NCBI GenBank assembly: GCA_037951105.1
Contig: JBAMJV010003038.1
Coordinates: 62,001-126,000, forward strand
Direction: 5' to 3'
Length of the DNA stretch: 64,000 bases
Source: Echinarachnius parma
Taxonomy: Eukaryota; Echinodermata; Echinoidea; Clypeasteroida; Echinarachniidae
This document shows, piece by piece, positions 33,530 through 45,724 of the stretch. Below the pieces are notes generated by a model. It ran no database searches. It saw only the letters and a list, made by a program, of their open reading frames with translations, and had not been told where the DNA came from. The position numbers and the translations under genes are program-made. Positions within the stretch are counted from its first letter, which is position 1, and every line of letters begins with the position of its first letter.

Positions 33530-34590
33530 AATTCTTTCAAAATCCACGTAATTTTCTCCAAACTTGGGAGAATTGTAGAGAAAGGTATCCAAAACGAGGA
33601 AAAACAAATTAAAGTTGGGGGTATATGCTCTCAATCTTGCTAGCAGCGCCCTCACGCGGCAGAAAACACCAATATCCTAAAAATCCTTCTCATAGACGTT
33701 TTCTGTTAGGGGTGGGATAATGGGCAAGGTTCATAAAACTTATGCTGTACATTCAAAACCCATGTCACTTTTACGAAACTTGCCAAAATTATAGAGAAAG
33801 GGCTACTGAATACAGACAAACTATAAAAATGGGGGGGGGGGGTTCGTGTGCTCGTTTTTGTGCTGGCAGCGCCCCCATGCGGCAGAAAAAATCGTAAGAC
33901 CACAAAATCTTGTCTGGAACCTATCCAGTGATGCACTGATGGGGTTGGTTCATACAACTTATGCTGTACATTCAAAACCCATGTCACTTTTACGAAACTT
34001 GCCAAAATTATAGAGAAAGGGCTACTGAATACAGAAAAACTATAAAAATGGGGGGTTCGTGTGCTCGTTTTTGTGCTAGCAGCGCCCCCATGCGGCAGAA
34101 AACATCGTAAGACCTCACAATCTGGTCTGGAACATATCCAGTGATGCACTGATGGGGTGGGTTCATAAAACGTATGCTGTACATTCAAAACCCTTGTCAC
34201 TTTTACGAAACTTGCCAAAATTATAGAGACAGGGTTACTGAATACAGAAAAACTTTAAAAATGGGGGGTTCGTGTGCTCGTTTTTGTGCTAGCAGCGCCC
34301 CCATGCGGCAGAAAACATCGTAAGACCACAAAATCTGGTCGGGAACCTATCCAGGGATGCAATGATGGGGTGGGTTCATAAAACCTATGTTGTACATTCA
34401 AAACCCATGTCACTTTCACAAAACTTGCCAAAATTGCCGTGATTGGTGATAGGGTGTGGAAATATTCACAAAGGACGGTCCATATGTTGGTGTTTTTTTG
34501 TGTGTGTTTTACTTGCAGCGCCCCCATGTGGTATTTTGTGTGTTAAACTCCACACCGCCGGACAGGTTCTTTCACCAAACTTGACATAAT
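33530..34590. repeat. Tandem array, 213-219-bp unit, about 4.5 copies
   Basis: Equivalent points at 33764, 33983, 34196 and 34409 give periods of 219, 213 and 213 bp. Each unit has TTTTACGAAACTTGCCAAAA, GGTTCGTGTGCTCGTTTTTG and GCAGCGCCCCCATGCGGCAG. The first unit is more diverged. Because 213 is divisible by three, minus-strand frames stay open across units (33706-34218, 34255-34527), but no known domain appears and the repeat itself explains this. Confidence 0.85.
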
Positions 34591-34614
34591 TGTGGAAAAA
34601 GTGATAGGCCTACT

Positions 34615-36152
34615 CAGTGGCGTAATGAGCAAAAACTTTTGGGGGGCTGAACAAAATCCGCATCACCACCGGATATTAGGGAGCGAAGCGATCAAGCCCG
34701 GAGGCGCGAAGCGACTGAGCGGGGGGGGGGGGGGGGGGGGAGGGGGGGGGAGGGGGGTGTCCCCCTCCCACACCAAGGAGCTTTGGCAATTTTTACACTA
34801 GAATGGAGCTGAAATTCTCAAATTTTCAAATGATTGAAAAACAGTGAATATATCTTCAATTATGGTACGGTATATAGTTTGCATAAATATGAATAATGCG
34901 AGCGACCGGTGCGAGCTTGAAAATTTCAGCAATTTCACAGCGGAAAATTGCCATTTGTTCCAATATTATTGTATGGGTATATTCGTTTTATTACTTATGA
35001 AATGGCGTTATGAAGGGTAATATATACCCGACGTTGTGAATGTTATTATGTATGCGAGCGAGCGGAGCGAGCTTGAAAATTTTAGCAATATCACAGTGGA
35101 AAATTGCCATTTATTTCATTATTATTGTATGGGTATATTCGTTTTTATTACTTACGATATGGCGTTATGAAGGGTTATACACCCGAGCTTGAAATTTTTA
35201 GCAATTTCACAGCGGAAAATTGCAATTTGTTTCAATATTATTGTATGGGTATATTCGTTTTATTACTTATGATATGGCGTTATGAAGGGTAATATAATTA
35301 TAAACACCCGACGTTGTGAAATACTATGTATGCGAGCAAGCGGAGCGAGCTGAACATTTTAGCAATTTCACATTGGCAAATCCCCAAATTCCGGAGAAAA
35401 TGAGGGAGAAAAGAGGGAAAGGAATAAATGAAAAAAGGGACCCTTGTCTAAGGTTTTTTGACCCATGTCTAAGGATCTTTCTTGAAAAAGTCACCCTTCC
35501 CAGCGGCACATACCCAATATACGTGATTCCCCCCCCCCCCCCCCACCGCCCCCGGGGTGTCCCCCCTCCCAGGGTAGGGAGCTTTTGCATTTTTGGACTT
35601 AAAAAACTGTAATCTGGTGCATACCTGTAAAGGAAATTCTGACTTGACGACATGTACTATAATGTGCGTTAGTGCGTCATCATCGTCATGATTCTTAACC
35701 AGACGAGGTTATGATTGATTCATGAAGAAAAACAAAAATGCACCCCCAAACTAATATTCGCAAAGTGACATATTCAGTTCAAACAGTGCATCAAAAGCAT
35801 TATTTTATGACAAAACAACATGAATATTGTATTCCAGACGCATACAAGACCGATTCCCGAGGGAGCGAAACGATAACCGAGAGGGGGAAGGGTGATGGGA
35901 GGGTGTGATGGTAGGTGGGTGCACGGTAAAGGTGCTTTTGCAATGTTTTAGTTGAAATTATGCAATCTGGTGCATACTTGGGAAGGAAATTTGACTTGAC
36001 ATGGAGTAAAATCTGAGTTTTCTTGTCTAAAGAAATACTCTTTTCTTTCAATCACTGTTATCGAATTAGAGAAAAGCCATGATTTAAATTTATTTGGGGG
36101 GTCAAGCGCCTCCCCCCCCCCCCCCATGACCCCCCACCAGTACGCCAGAGTG
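34615..36152. mobile_element. hAT-like element with internal tandem repeats
   Basis: The left end is CAGTGGCGTAATGAG and the right end TACGCCAGAGTG, an imperfect inverted pair. GGCCTACT flanks both sides (34607-34614, 36153-36160), the 8-bp size for hAT. It is 1538 bp with long G and C runs, CCGGAGGCGCGAAGCGACTG text and no transposase frame. The region around 36000-36110 recurs inverted at 27010-27110. Confidence 0.75.
34895..35365. repeat. Tandem ~150-190-bp units in the hAT-like element
   Basis: Three copies share GCGAGCTTGAAAATTT, ATTTCACAGCGGAAAATTGC, ATTATTGTATGGGTATATTC and GGCGTTATGAAGGGT. Spacing is uneven because short parts are missing from the third. Confidence 0.8.
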
Positions 36153-36634
36153 GGCCTACTGGAGGAAGACAAATCAGGAAAGGGGAGTTGTAACATATTA
36201 GTCTGCCCTCCCAATGAAAAAATAATATTTGTTTGTTGTTGCAGTGGTTGATATGCTGTAAACTGTCGCGATGTACTTTGCGTCCCAAAAAAGAATGAAA
36301 CATAGAAAAAAAAACAGAACCCTGAAACAGGGGTAATTAACCCACTGATAGTTTCACAGTGTAAAAACAATTCTTGGACAAATCATGCTTAGTATCAGTG
36401 AAAATGTTTAACAGGATTCAAAAGTACGAGAAAAAATATCTGCACAATTTGTGCCCAAATTTGTTGCAATTCAATGTACAGTTGTTTTCTCACACGAAAC
36501 CTTGAAATGCAAATTGTGAATGGGTTATGATGTATTCCTGTTAGTATCTTTATGAGGACTTCAGGTACTCCACCAAATTCTTAACAATTTGCTTTCGTCT
36601 GGTCAAACGAGGACCTCCATCAGTTACTTTATAT

Positions 36635-36774
36635 AATATTGACTGGCCTTGAGTGGCATATCAGAAATATTGCATTCGCTGGGATCATATTGTACGAGTC
36701 GAAAACGAGTGCAATATGATCCTAGCGAATGCAATATTTCTGATATATCACGAAAGAACAAGCCAGTCAATATT
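36635..36774. mobile_element. Hairpin MITE, ~60-bp arms
   Basis: AATATTGACTGGCC at 36635 pairs with its inverse near 36774, and the arms continue through ATATCAGAAATATTGCATTC to a loop, CGAGTCGAAAACGAG. A few mismatches and small indels lie in the outer arms. TA-rich flanks prevent a clear duplication call. Confidence 0.75.
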
Positions 36775-39341
36775 ATTATTATTATACATACTATCCAGAG
36801 CAAAACATAAATTAACAAAAACATACATATTACTCCGTCTTTTTCAGTGAAGAAGACCAATGGATTGAATCTCAAATTGCTCATCAAACATTTTCAAACC
36901 ATGAAGAGCCATTTGCGCGTACTATAGCAGAAGTGCGTAAACATATATTCTTACGTCACAATTAGACACGCGCAAAGCCATTCATGCGTCATTGATAAAC
37001 GCGCGTATGAATTTGGGCACTTCATCTGACCAACCTGCGCAGTTCGGATGCGCACAAACATAACTGAGGAACGTCCTTAAAGGGATACTTCTGGAAATAG
37101 TGTACGAATCAAGATAAAGATTAGTTGCGGTACAATACAACATCCATGCAAATATATAATTCTGTTTAGGTATATTTTGGTGTATTATGGGAATTAATCT
37201 TAATCAAAAGTTTACAGATTTGTTATGGATATGCGAATGTTGTACACTTTCAATATCTTGAGCACACATGGTGGGATTGTTAATTACATTTTATACAAAT
37301 ATCTATGTAGCATATATTTCCAAGGTTTTTGCAGCAATACGGATAGAGTGTTTTTAATGGGCATTATTGAGACAAAAAATATAAACTGACAAGCAAATAT
37401 GATAATAGGCAATCCATGAAATAGTTCCAACAGTTTAAATACACATTATGTAATTATTACGCATCAATTCATCAATGATAACACTAATACATTTGTATAC
37501 ACATGGCATGTTAGGGATTTAGATTTTTATATATAAAATGCAAATCTTCAAAATATTGCTATCTTACCTGTCCCTTGCCTTTCACGATCTGAACAAAAAC
37601 AAAGCAAATAATTTTTCTGACATAAGTTTATTATAATAATCACCATTGAATGTATTATTGCTTCACACTGTACGCTAATTCATTTAACTTGGGGTATATG
37701 TTACCATGAGCAAATATAAGTCACCGAGGATGATTTTAGACCAACGTCATCAACTACCACTTTTTCGAAAATATATAAATAATGTTTAAAGGAGAAATTC
37801 AAAGGGAATAGAATCAAGTTATTATGGTTTATTTTATGATAGAATGAGTTACTAAAGCATTTTGTGCAGTTAACATGTCATGAAAGTGTTTCAGTTTCAT
37901 GTTTTATGAAAATACAATTTTAGTGAATTGACCCTCTCCTTTACCATGAAATCGGCACATCAAAGTGGCTCTGTGCGTGACGTAAGAGCCGGGCTTTGCG
38001 CTCCACAGCTCAAGCTCGAACGGAGATCTACACGCAAATGTTCATAGGGTGGACGCAGTTCTACTCTCTCAAAACGATTGAATATTGCCTGAATAATCAA
38101 TATCTGACACACAGTTGTCCTCTCATGTCCTGAAACATATCCTAATGTCAATATTCATGTCATTATTGGCATTGAAAAAGTGTCAATCTCCGTAAAATAA
38201 CTGTTTACAACTCACCATTTTGCCGAATTGTTGTTCATATACACGGAGATAGTATGAAAAACAAATCTATTATAGCTGTGTTTCAAAACAAAATTACCTA
38301 GTAGGATCATGTTCCGAGCTAGAATTGCCTTTGTTATAACAATATATAATATTTCTTATCCATTTCAATATGTCAATAACTGGTATAATTACATAGAATA
38401 GAGTATTTCTCACCGTTTTGTTTTGGTTTTGTTTCGTTTCGTAAGAGTTTCGTCTAACGCGAAATACATGCAAGCGCGCGATCGTATACCCGGCCGTATA
38501 CTATGCATAATGTTATTGTATGTTATTGAACTAAAAGTAGTTCCGGCGTATGCGCTATATTCGAAGCTTTCTACAGTCCACACGATCACGATCTCGCTCT
38601 AGAATTACATCTGACAGTTCAACATGGAAGAAGAATTTCAACAAAACAGCCTGTTAATGGACTTCGAAGTATCCTAGCTATTTTAGCACGTGCACTCGAG
38701 TTACGTTTGTTTTGATGCGTGCGCAGGAAATGTAAATCCGCCAGCGCTATCAGCCGTATAGGTAATGCGGCTGCCAATGTTCAGAGAAATCGCGGATGAA
38801 TCGTAACAACACAGGAGATCGCGAATCTAATTCACTCGACTTTTCAAGCTACTGACCATGAAACTAGCCATGATAGATCGAATAAAGTAATAACTATTCT
38901 TCGCTTTTTTTTAATTTCATTTGATTCATAATGATTATTAACTGTTTGTTTCCATAATGGAAGTGGTAAATTCTCCGTCTGATATGACAATGAAACTACA
39001 TGTTGGTAAAAAATCGCCTGCTCCCAAATCTGTGCAGGCCTACTGCACGACACAGTCGTTTAGTTTCCCCTTCTTTTTTCACCTTTTTCACCTTTTTTTG
39101 TCACAAACAATACATTTGTTGGAATATCATGATGAAAATATAAATGAGAAGCAAATTACAAACAATGTAGTATTATAATGTATTATTGGTAAGGGAAAAA
39201 TAGCACATAAGTTGAAGTTGAAGTTGAAGCGTCACAGCTAAAGGCCGTTTCGTGTAGCGATTGAGCGAATTTGTCCCTGGGAATAAGGTGATGTTTTCAC
39301 CCTAATTTCGCTTTTACGGAAGCGTTATATTTAGTCTAGTC
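36775..39341. other. No confident gene; possible host intergenic sequence
   Basis: The sequence carries few repeat hallmarks. A well-placed ATG at 38624 (CAACATGG) starts MEEEFQQNSLLMDFEVS before a stop; it could be a short exon or upstream ORF, but no strong donor follows. CpG-containing text around 38440-38830 differs from the AT-rich surroundings and could be a promoter. I cannot assign a gene. Confidence 0.35.
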
Positions 39342-40639
39342 GGAATGGGGGGTTCCCATGCACCCAAAAGATATATTTTTCTAACTCACATTTTTGTAAA
39401 CCTGAATATGTCTAGTTAAAGAATTTTGATGTTAACAAGACCAAATCGTGTCCCATGGGTGTGTTTGGCGGCCATCTTGGACACCATGTTGGATATCAAT
39501 GGCAAAAAGTGTAACTTACCTAAATGTTGAATAACGGGACATGAAAAGAAAATTGAACATGTATTTAGGAATAGTTGGCAACGAGGGATTATATCAAAAC
39601 AATTTTACAATATCTAAACTAATTTGAATACGTAATTTGGCGACAATCGTGGTCGCCATCTTGGATTTTGACAAAAAAAGACGATTTTCGAATATATCTC
39701 TTAGCACATATCTAATAAAAAGACTAATAGACATGACTGTTCATTAAATGCATCATGGAATATTTGATCAATATGTTCTTGTTCATAATTCAATCATATG
39801 AATTCAAACAGGGGATCGTGGCCGCCATTTTGTGCCACTCTTTGCCACCATGTTGGATTTCACTGAAATACGTGTACATTGCTTATCTCTGAAGTAGGGT
39901 CATAAAAATACAAATTAACACATTTTATTTGGGTAAAATACCAACGAGGGATTAGTTGAAGAATAATTATAATGATTTAACCAATTTGAATGCATAATTT
40001 GGCAGCCATCTTGGATTAGGGTGAAAAAAAACATATTTTCATACATTTCTCGAGATAAATTAAAAAAAACAGTAATTACAAAGCAAATAAGCCAGTGTTT
40101 TAATAATTTCGCAACTAGGAATGACTAATGAATATAATTTGAATTATTTGTATGCCTGCCAGCTTGGCAGCCATCTTGGATTTTAATGAAAAATTGTATT
40201 TGTACATAAATTATCTTTTTAAACAAGTATCGTACATTTAAGTCCAATTGTAATATTCTTTGTTTAATACGTATTGATAGATATAGCATTGAAACGTGAT
40301 GTCAGATTATAAAACCACCCAATTCGGGTCTTGGTAGCCACCTTGGTGGCCATCTTTGATTTCCAATCCAATCCGATCTCCAATTATCTGATTTAGCAGA
40401 GCATGGCAGGCTTTTGCCATGCCTTGAAATACATCAGACATGTGAATTATTTGAAGGTGGACTAGCTGAGGGAAGTCAAATCCCTCTGAAAATTTGGAAC
40501 CGACCGTAAATGTACTGGGCCGAGAGCCAAGAGTGTATCCATCTTCAGCTAAAGCTTTACCTTTAGCGAAAGTACTTCTCTTGTACAAATGAGGTGTCCA
40601 ATATCTGTTAGCCGAGTGAGGACTAGTGAGAACCTGTTG

Positions 40640-40800
40640 GCAGCTGTTTTGATGTCAAAGATTGCATGATCAGCCTCCATGATGCAGACATACTTCTAGT
40701 ATCATGGGAACGCATTGGTTGGTCAATAACTTCACCACCTGTCACACGAATGTTCTTAGCAATCCATTTGATAAGGATGTCTTAAAATCACATGAAACAT
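40640..40800 (-). pseudogene. Tyrosine recombinase fossil, left-arm copy
   Basis: On the minus strand a short stretch shows an RSHDTRS-type motif with SASW eight residues on, like the H-x-x-R catalytic region of tyrosine recombinases in DIRS/Ngaro retrotransposons and Cryptons. It is fragmentary and broken. It mirrors the copy at 42640-42880. Confidence 0.5.
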
Positions 40801-41441
40801 CACATGGTTTCTAACGCCTGCCTATCAATTGAGAGGGTCTAAGGACAATGCTTAATTAGTGTAATGCTATTTCTGCAGGTAGAACAAAACATTTTACAAG
40901 ATCTCCGTCGTCCAGGACACTAAGAATTTACTGTAGACAGACCCCATCAAGTACATCCAGGACATCCAGTACATCCAGTACATCCAGGATGGCATCACCG
41001 TCTGAGAAGATTCAAGGCTGAAACCCACACAAATCTGATAAAGAGAACACACTTATATCCGTGGAATAAAGTTAGAAGAAGTCACTGCGGAGCCATCTTG
41101 GAACGAGATACTACTTTCACATGGGCGGTTAATGTGACCTATCAGACCATTGGAACGACCCTTCAAGATGAAAGGTGTGAGATGAACTGGTCGATGGATT
41201 ATGCTTACAGTGGCCATGCGTGACCAAGACTAACGATCTTTCGGACAGGCCTAACTCTTTTTTAGGCAACTGGACTAGAATTAGCCACACAGATGGTATC
41301 AGGTTCAATGAGACCTCAGTGACAGATGTTGAACCAGACATGCCAGAAGACCACAATTATGATTGATTCGGCGCATGAAACACGACTACAAGGGATCAGA
41401 TGCAAGAGACGGAAGGTTGAAATCTAGTATTCTTCAACCCA

Positions 41442-41840
41442 TGTCGAAAAAACAGTTGAACATTAGTTCACATTGTTACCAGTTGATACCAGTTGGCCAA
41501 CTGGTTTCAATATTGAAATTAGTACACTGGAATCAACTGGAACAACCAGTAAAAAAAAAGAACCCAGTTAGGCTGACCAGCACGAAACCCAATTGAAACC
41601 ATTAAAAAACCTGTAGTGGGATTAATTAGTACATGAGGACCAGTCAAAGTAATTGGTTTCCACTGGTATTTTGAATTGGTTTCAACTGGTATTTCTATTG
41701 GTTTCAACTGGTCTGCTGCATCTGTCCATTTATGTTTACTGGGAACCGGGAATTTTAACTGATACCGTTTGATGCCAGTTAAAACCATTAAAAGATCAGT
41801 TGAATATCCAACTGGTTTCAACTGTTTTTTTCGACCTGGG
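41442..41840. mobile_element. MITE with GTCGAAAAAACAGTTGAA ends
   Basis: CCATGTCGAAAAAACAGTTG at 41441 is mirrored by CAACTGTTTTTTTCGACCTGG ending near 41840. The body repeats CAACTGGT and ACCAGTTG many times in both orientations. It sits at the unpaired centre of the 5.2-kb palindrome. No coding. Confidence 0.6.
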
Positions 41841-42639
41841 AATCAACATGTCTTGAGTGTACGTAACTAGGTAAGTTGATGCCTTGAACTAAGAAGAAAC
41901 ATGTTGTATCATGGTTCAGTTTCAGGAAATTACTATTCATGCACATCTGCATTCTCAGTCAAACCGTCTTACATCTTCTGGTATGCAGCAAGGTCTGAAC
42001 GCCATGGCTTGAAGCAACTTAGACATGTTAGAGTGGAGTATCATATATGTATATAATATGATAACTCACGTCGTGATGCTATGCGATGTCCCTAAGTTAA
42101 GTGTGAATGGTGAATGTGATAGGTCCCATGGCAGGCTCCTAATGGAATGTAACAACCCAAGTTCTGTTTTCGATGTAGAGTGCAGCTAGGGCGATAGTTC
42201 GGAATATGATTTAGGTTTCTTGCATTGCTTCCCTTGTTTTTTGGTATTTTTCATGTTCCGAATCAATAATAATGGTGGTCTTTTGGTTCAACATCTGTAA
42301 CTCAGGTCTCATTGAACCTGATTTCTTCTTGATGCATCCGTGTGGCCATTTTTAAAACCATTTGATTGAAAAACAAAACATGTGTTAAAGTGTTAGATAG
42401 CATTAGTATTGGCCACTCATGGTCTCTGCAAGCATGATCAGTCGACCGGTCCGTCTTACACCTCTCATCTCACAATAACCGCCAATGTAGAATCAAGATC
42501 TTGTTTACCGACAGCTTCGCAGTGTCTTCTTCTAACTTGATTCCAGGGTTATGAGTGTATACTTTTTGTCATATTTGTGTATGTTTCAGCCTGTGGTCCT
42601 CGCTGGAGCCTCGCATCACTATCAATTAGTCAATGTCAT

Positions 42640-42880
42640 GTGTTTGTTAGACATATTTTTACAATGTATTGTTAAGGCCATTGGTGTGGTAGATGGTGAT
42701 GGAGTTTCTGTCAGTCCGATATGGTCCCATGATACTAGAGGTGTTTATGCATCATGGTCGCTGATCATTTATGCAATCATTGGCATTCAAACAGCTGCGA
42801 ACTGGTTCCCACCTTATGTGTTGTTTATAAGCTATTACATCAGCGATCTTGTGGATGTATGTTCTTTTCTTGCTGATGTG
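42640..42880 (+). pseudogene. Tyrosine recombinase fossil, right-arm copy
   Basis: Within the open stretch 42551-42964 are SHDTRG, YASW and TAANW in the spacing seen around the H-x-x-R and final active-site region of DIRS/Ngaro- or Crypton-type recombinases. RT or capsid domains were not recognised, so the family is uncertain. The piece is an isolated broken fossil. Confidence 0.5.
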
Positions 42881-44532
42881 GCTAAGAAGTGTCATCTGCA
42901 CAATTATCCCAGGCTCTTGCATACCTTGATGGTTTGGTGCGGGTTAGTGAGTATGCATTTGTGATACAGGGGTAAGACATAAGTTTCGGATCCTGACATA
43001 GATTACTCCCTAGAAGTCATTATCCATGAGGATAAGATAATGACAAATAGCAACATAATGACAACCTTGCATGAATCAAAATGTATTAAACAGCACAGGT
43101 GGGATCGTGTTACAAGTGATGAAACTGTTATTGGACACCTCCTTTGTACAAGAAGTGTATGGCACGTTCGCCGAAGGTAAAGGTGGATGCTTTAGCATAT
43201 CCAATAAGCATCGGGCTGTCTGGCAGGTGCTAACTGCGTAATTATTACCCAAACCGAGTACCCAGTTACTAGTCCCGCTCGCTGACCCCGTGCCGTATAA
43301 TATCTCTCACACAGCTAGCTAGCTCCCGGTCGCATAGAGAATCTCTAAGCCATATAGATCCTTGACGCTGGGCTCTAAGACTTGGTCTACTATATATTTA
43401 TGATCGGTTCAATATTTCCAGAGGGAACTGACTTCACTCAGCCCAACTCCAGGCAATTTACATGTCCGATGTATTTCAAGGCACGGCAAAAGTCTGGCAA
43501 TGCTCTGCTAAAGCAGATGATTGGAGATTGGTTAAGAAAAAGATGGCCGCCAAAGTGCCAGTATGTGAAGTTTTATATTCTGATATCATACGTCCATAAA
43601 CTATCATACAGAAAATGTGATCGTTTGAATTGAACTTATATACGATACTTGTTGAAAAGATAAGTTATGTACAAATACAATTTTTCATTAAAATCCAAGA
43701 TGGCTGCCAAGCTGGCAGGCATACAAATAACTCAAATTATATTTATTAGTCATCCCTAGTTGCGAAATTATTAAAAAAAAACATGCTTATTTGCTTTGTA
43801 TTTATTATTTGTTTTATTTATCTCGAGAAATGTATGAAAATATGTTTTTTTCACCAAAATTCAAGATGGCTGCCAAATTATGCATTCAAATTGGTTAAAT
43901 CATTATTATTATTCTTCAACTAATCCCTCGTTGGTATTTTACCGAAATAAAATGTGTTAATTTGTATTTGTATGACCCTACTTCAGAGATAAGCAATGTA
44001 CACGTATTTCAGTGAAATCCAACATGGTGGCAAAGAGTGGCACAAAATGGCGGCCAGGACCCCCTGTTTGAATTCATATGATTGAATTATTAACAAGAAC
44101 ATATTGATCAAATATTCCATGATGCATTTAATGAACAGTCATCTCTATTATTCTTTTTATTAGATATGTTCTAAGAGATATATTCGAAAATCGTCTTTTT
44201 TGGTCAAAATCCAAGATGGCGACCACGATTGTCGCCAAATTACGTATTCAAATTAGTTTAGATATTGTAAAATTATTTTGATGTAATCCCTCGTTGCCAA
44301 ATATTCCTAAATGCATGTTCAATTTTCTTTTCATGTCCCGCTATTCAACATTTAGGTAAGTTACACCTTTTGCCATTGAAATATAACATGGTGTCCAAGA
44401 TGGCCGCCAAACACACCCATGGGACACGATTTGGTCTTGTTAACATCAAAATTCTTTAACTAGACATATTCAGGTTTACAAAAATGTGAGTTAAAAAATA
44501 TATCTTTTGGGTGCATGGGACCCCCCTATTCC

Positions 44533-45534
44533 TCCCCTACTAATTGTTTGAATGTCATTCAAGCTGCTCATTCTATGGCTTATAAGCTTTCTGTAGACAT
44601 GAATATCGTACGTATGTAGGGGTTTTCTTTGATTTTCTCCTTTAACAACGTGGTGAACATATTGTGCTATAAGATAGGATAAGGGGCAGCAAGGGGGTGG
44701 GGGGGGGGGGCTGACTAAATGGGGTATACTGTTGCAGTAACGTTAAAGGCATATGCGTGGGTCAGACCAGTTTATCACCTGACTTAGCAAATACAGTACA
44801 TGCCGCTGCCAGGAAATATTTTAGTATATTTTATGGTTATATCTCACCCCAGCAATTCGCAGCAACGTTAAGGGGCTGTACACATACCGTACCCGCTACT
44901 TCCGGCGCGTACCGTTACTTGTACTGTACATGCATGTCAGGTGACTCTCGCGGGCGAGTGCAACGGATTTTAACAGTCAGATTATAAAACAGTTATTACA
45001 TTTGTTGTCGGGAAAATCACGGAATATTCCTACCCTCGGGATTTCAAATGCTATTTCGTGAAGAAAATAAGTCCCTCCTCTTCCCTCAATAGCATTTAAA
45101 ATCCCTCGTGATGAAATATTCCGTGCTATCCCCTCCACCGCCATGTAATAACTGTATAATATTACACGCGTGGATCCATCTTGCGCACTTCTACACACGG
45201 TACGTAATCCCCATTGGTTAAGTTATAAATAACCATCGCAAACTGACCCACTTCCGAATACCCGAGTCAAAAATGCATACAAAATAGTCGCGTTCGGAAT
45301 GTTCGAATGGAGATCCATCAGAGATGTTTACGAGCGAAAATATTACGTAACACGCTTAACCCCGCCGACACCGCCGACTTCAAAGTACCGCCGTTTGATG
45401 CCTTTAGGTGACAGCGCGAGAAACTCTCGGTATACAAATACCAGCTGTTTGCTGCATGCAATATCAAAAGAAGCACCGCTCTTCAATCGATCCAACTCAC
45501 ATCGTGAGTTTACCTCGAGAGATTACGGTGCACT
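44533..45534. other. Possible host upstream sequence with one hairpin MITE
   Basis: It contains CpG-bearing text (44930-44960, 45290-45420) and an open frame 45299-45565 without recognised domains. The G run 44697-44710 is simple sequence. This DNA would have been next to the host exon at 57201 before the nested insertions at 45.5-57.2 kb. Confidence 0.4.
44981..45160. mobile_element. Hairpin MITE, ~75-bp arms
   Basis: ATTATA...CAGTTATTACAT pairs with ATGTAATAACTGTATAAT. Inner blocks CACGGAATATT and ATTTCAAATGCTAT pair with AATATTCCGTG and ATAGCATTTAAAAT. Arms are interrupted by short unpaired stretches. No coding. Confidence 0.7.
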
Positions 45535-45724
45535 CTTAAAAATGTTGGGTAAAAATGTTGGGTAAAATGTTGGGTAACACTGGGTAAATGGAAATTGGGC
45601 AAAGGTTGGGTAAATCTTTCCCAACCTTTTTACTACATGCATTTACCCTACATACACTGTAAACAAAAACAGTAGATTTTACACACAAAAAAAATACAGA
45701 ATCATTCTGTAAATTGTTGTAACT

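Larger units (their letters stand above)
39342..44532. mobile_element. 5.2-kb near-palindromic element with tyrosine-recombinase remains
   Basis: The left end is GGAATGGGGGGTTCCCATGC; the right end reads the same in reverse complement with small changes. The arms match inward for about 1.9-2.3 kb on each side (to roughly 41400 and 42230), very closely in the outer kilobase and less so near the centre. The outer arms hold repeated CCAAGATGGC-type units. The inner arms hold inverted, decayed copies of a tyrosine-recombinase-like segment. A 0.4-kb TIR element occupies the centre. No duplication of flanks was found. It could be a foldback formed from an inverted pair of a DIRS/Crypton-type fossil. 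Confidence 0.75.

Noticed and set aside
33706-34527. Minus-strand frames suggesting a repeat protein
   Set aside because: They follow the 213-bp tandem repeat exactly and show no domain; kept only as a coding test under findings.
42551-42964. Hydrophobic 137-codon frame as a membrane protein
   Set aside because: The conserved piece matches a tyrosine-recombinase region and mirrors the opposite arm; the rest is decayed repeat.
45299-45565. 88-codon frame as a host exon
   Set aside because: It runs into the GGGTAAA repeat, shows no donor or domain, and its length is compatible with chance.
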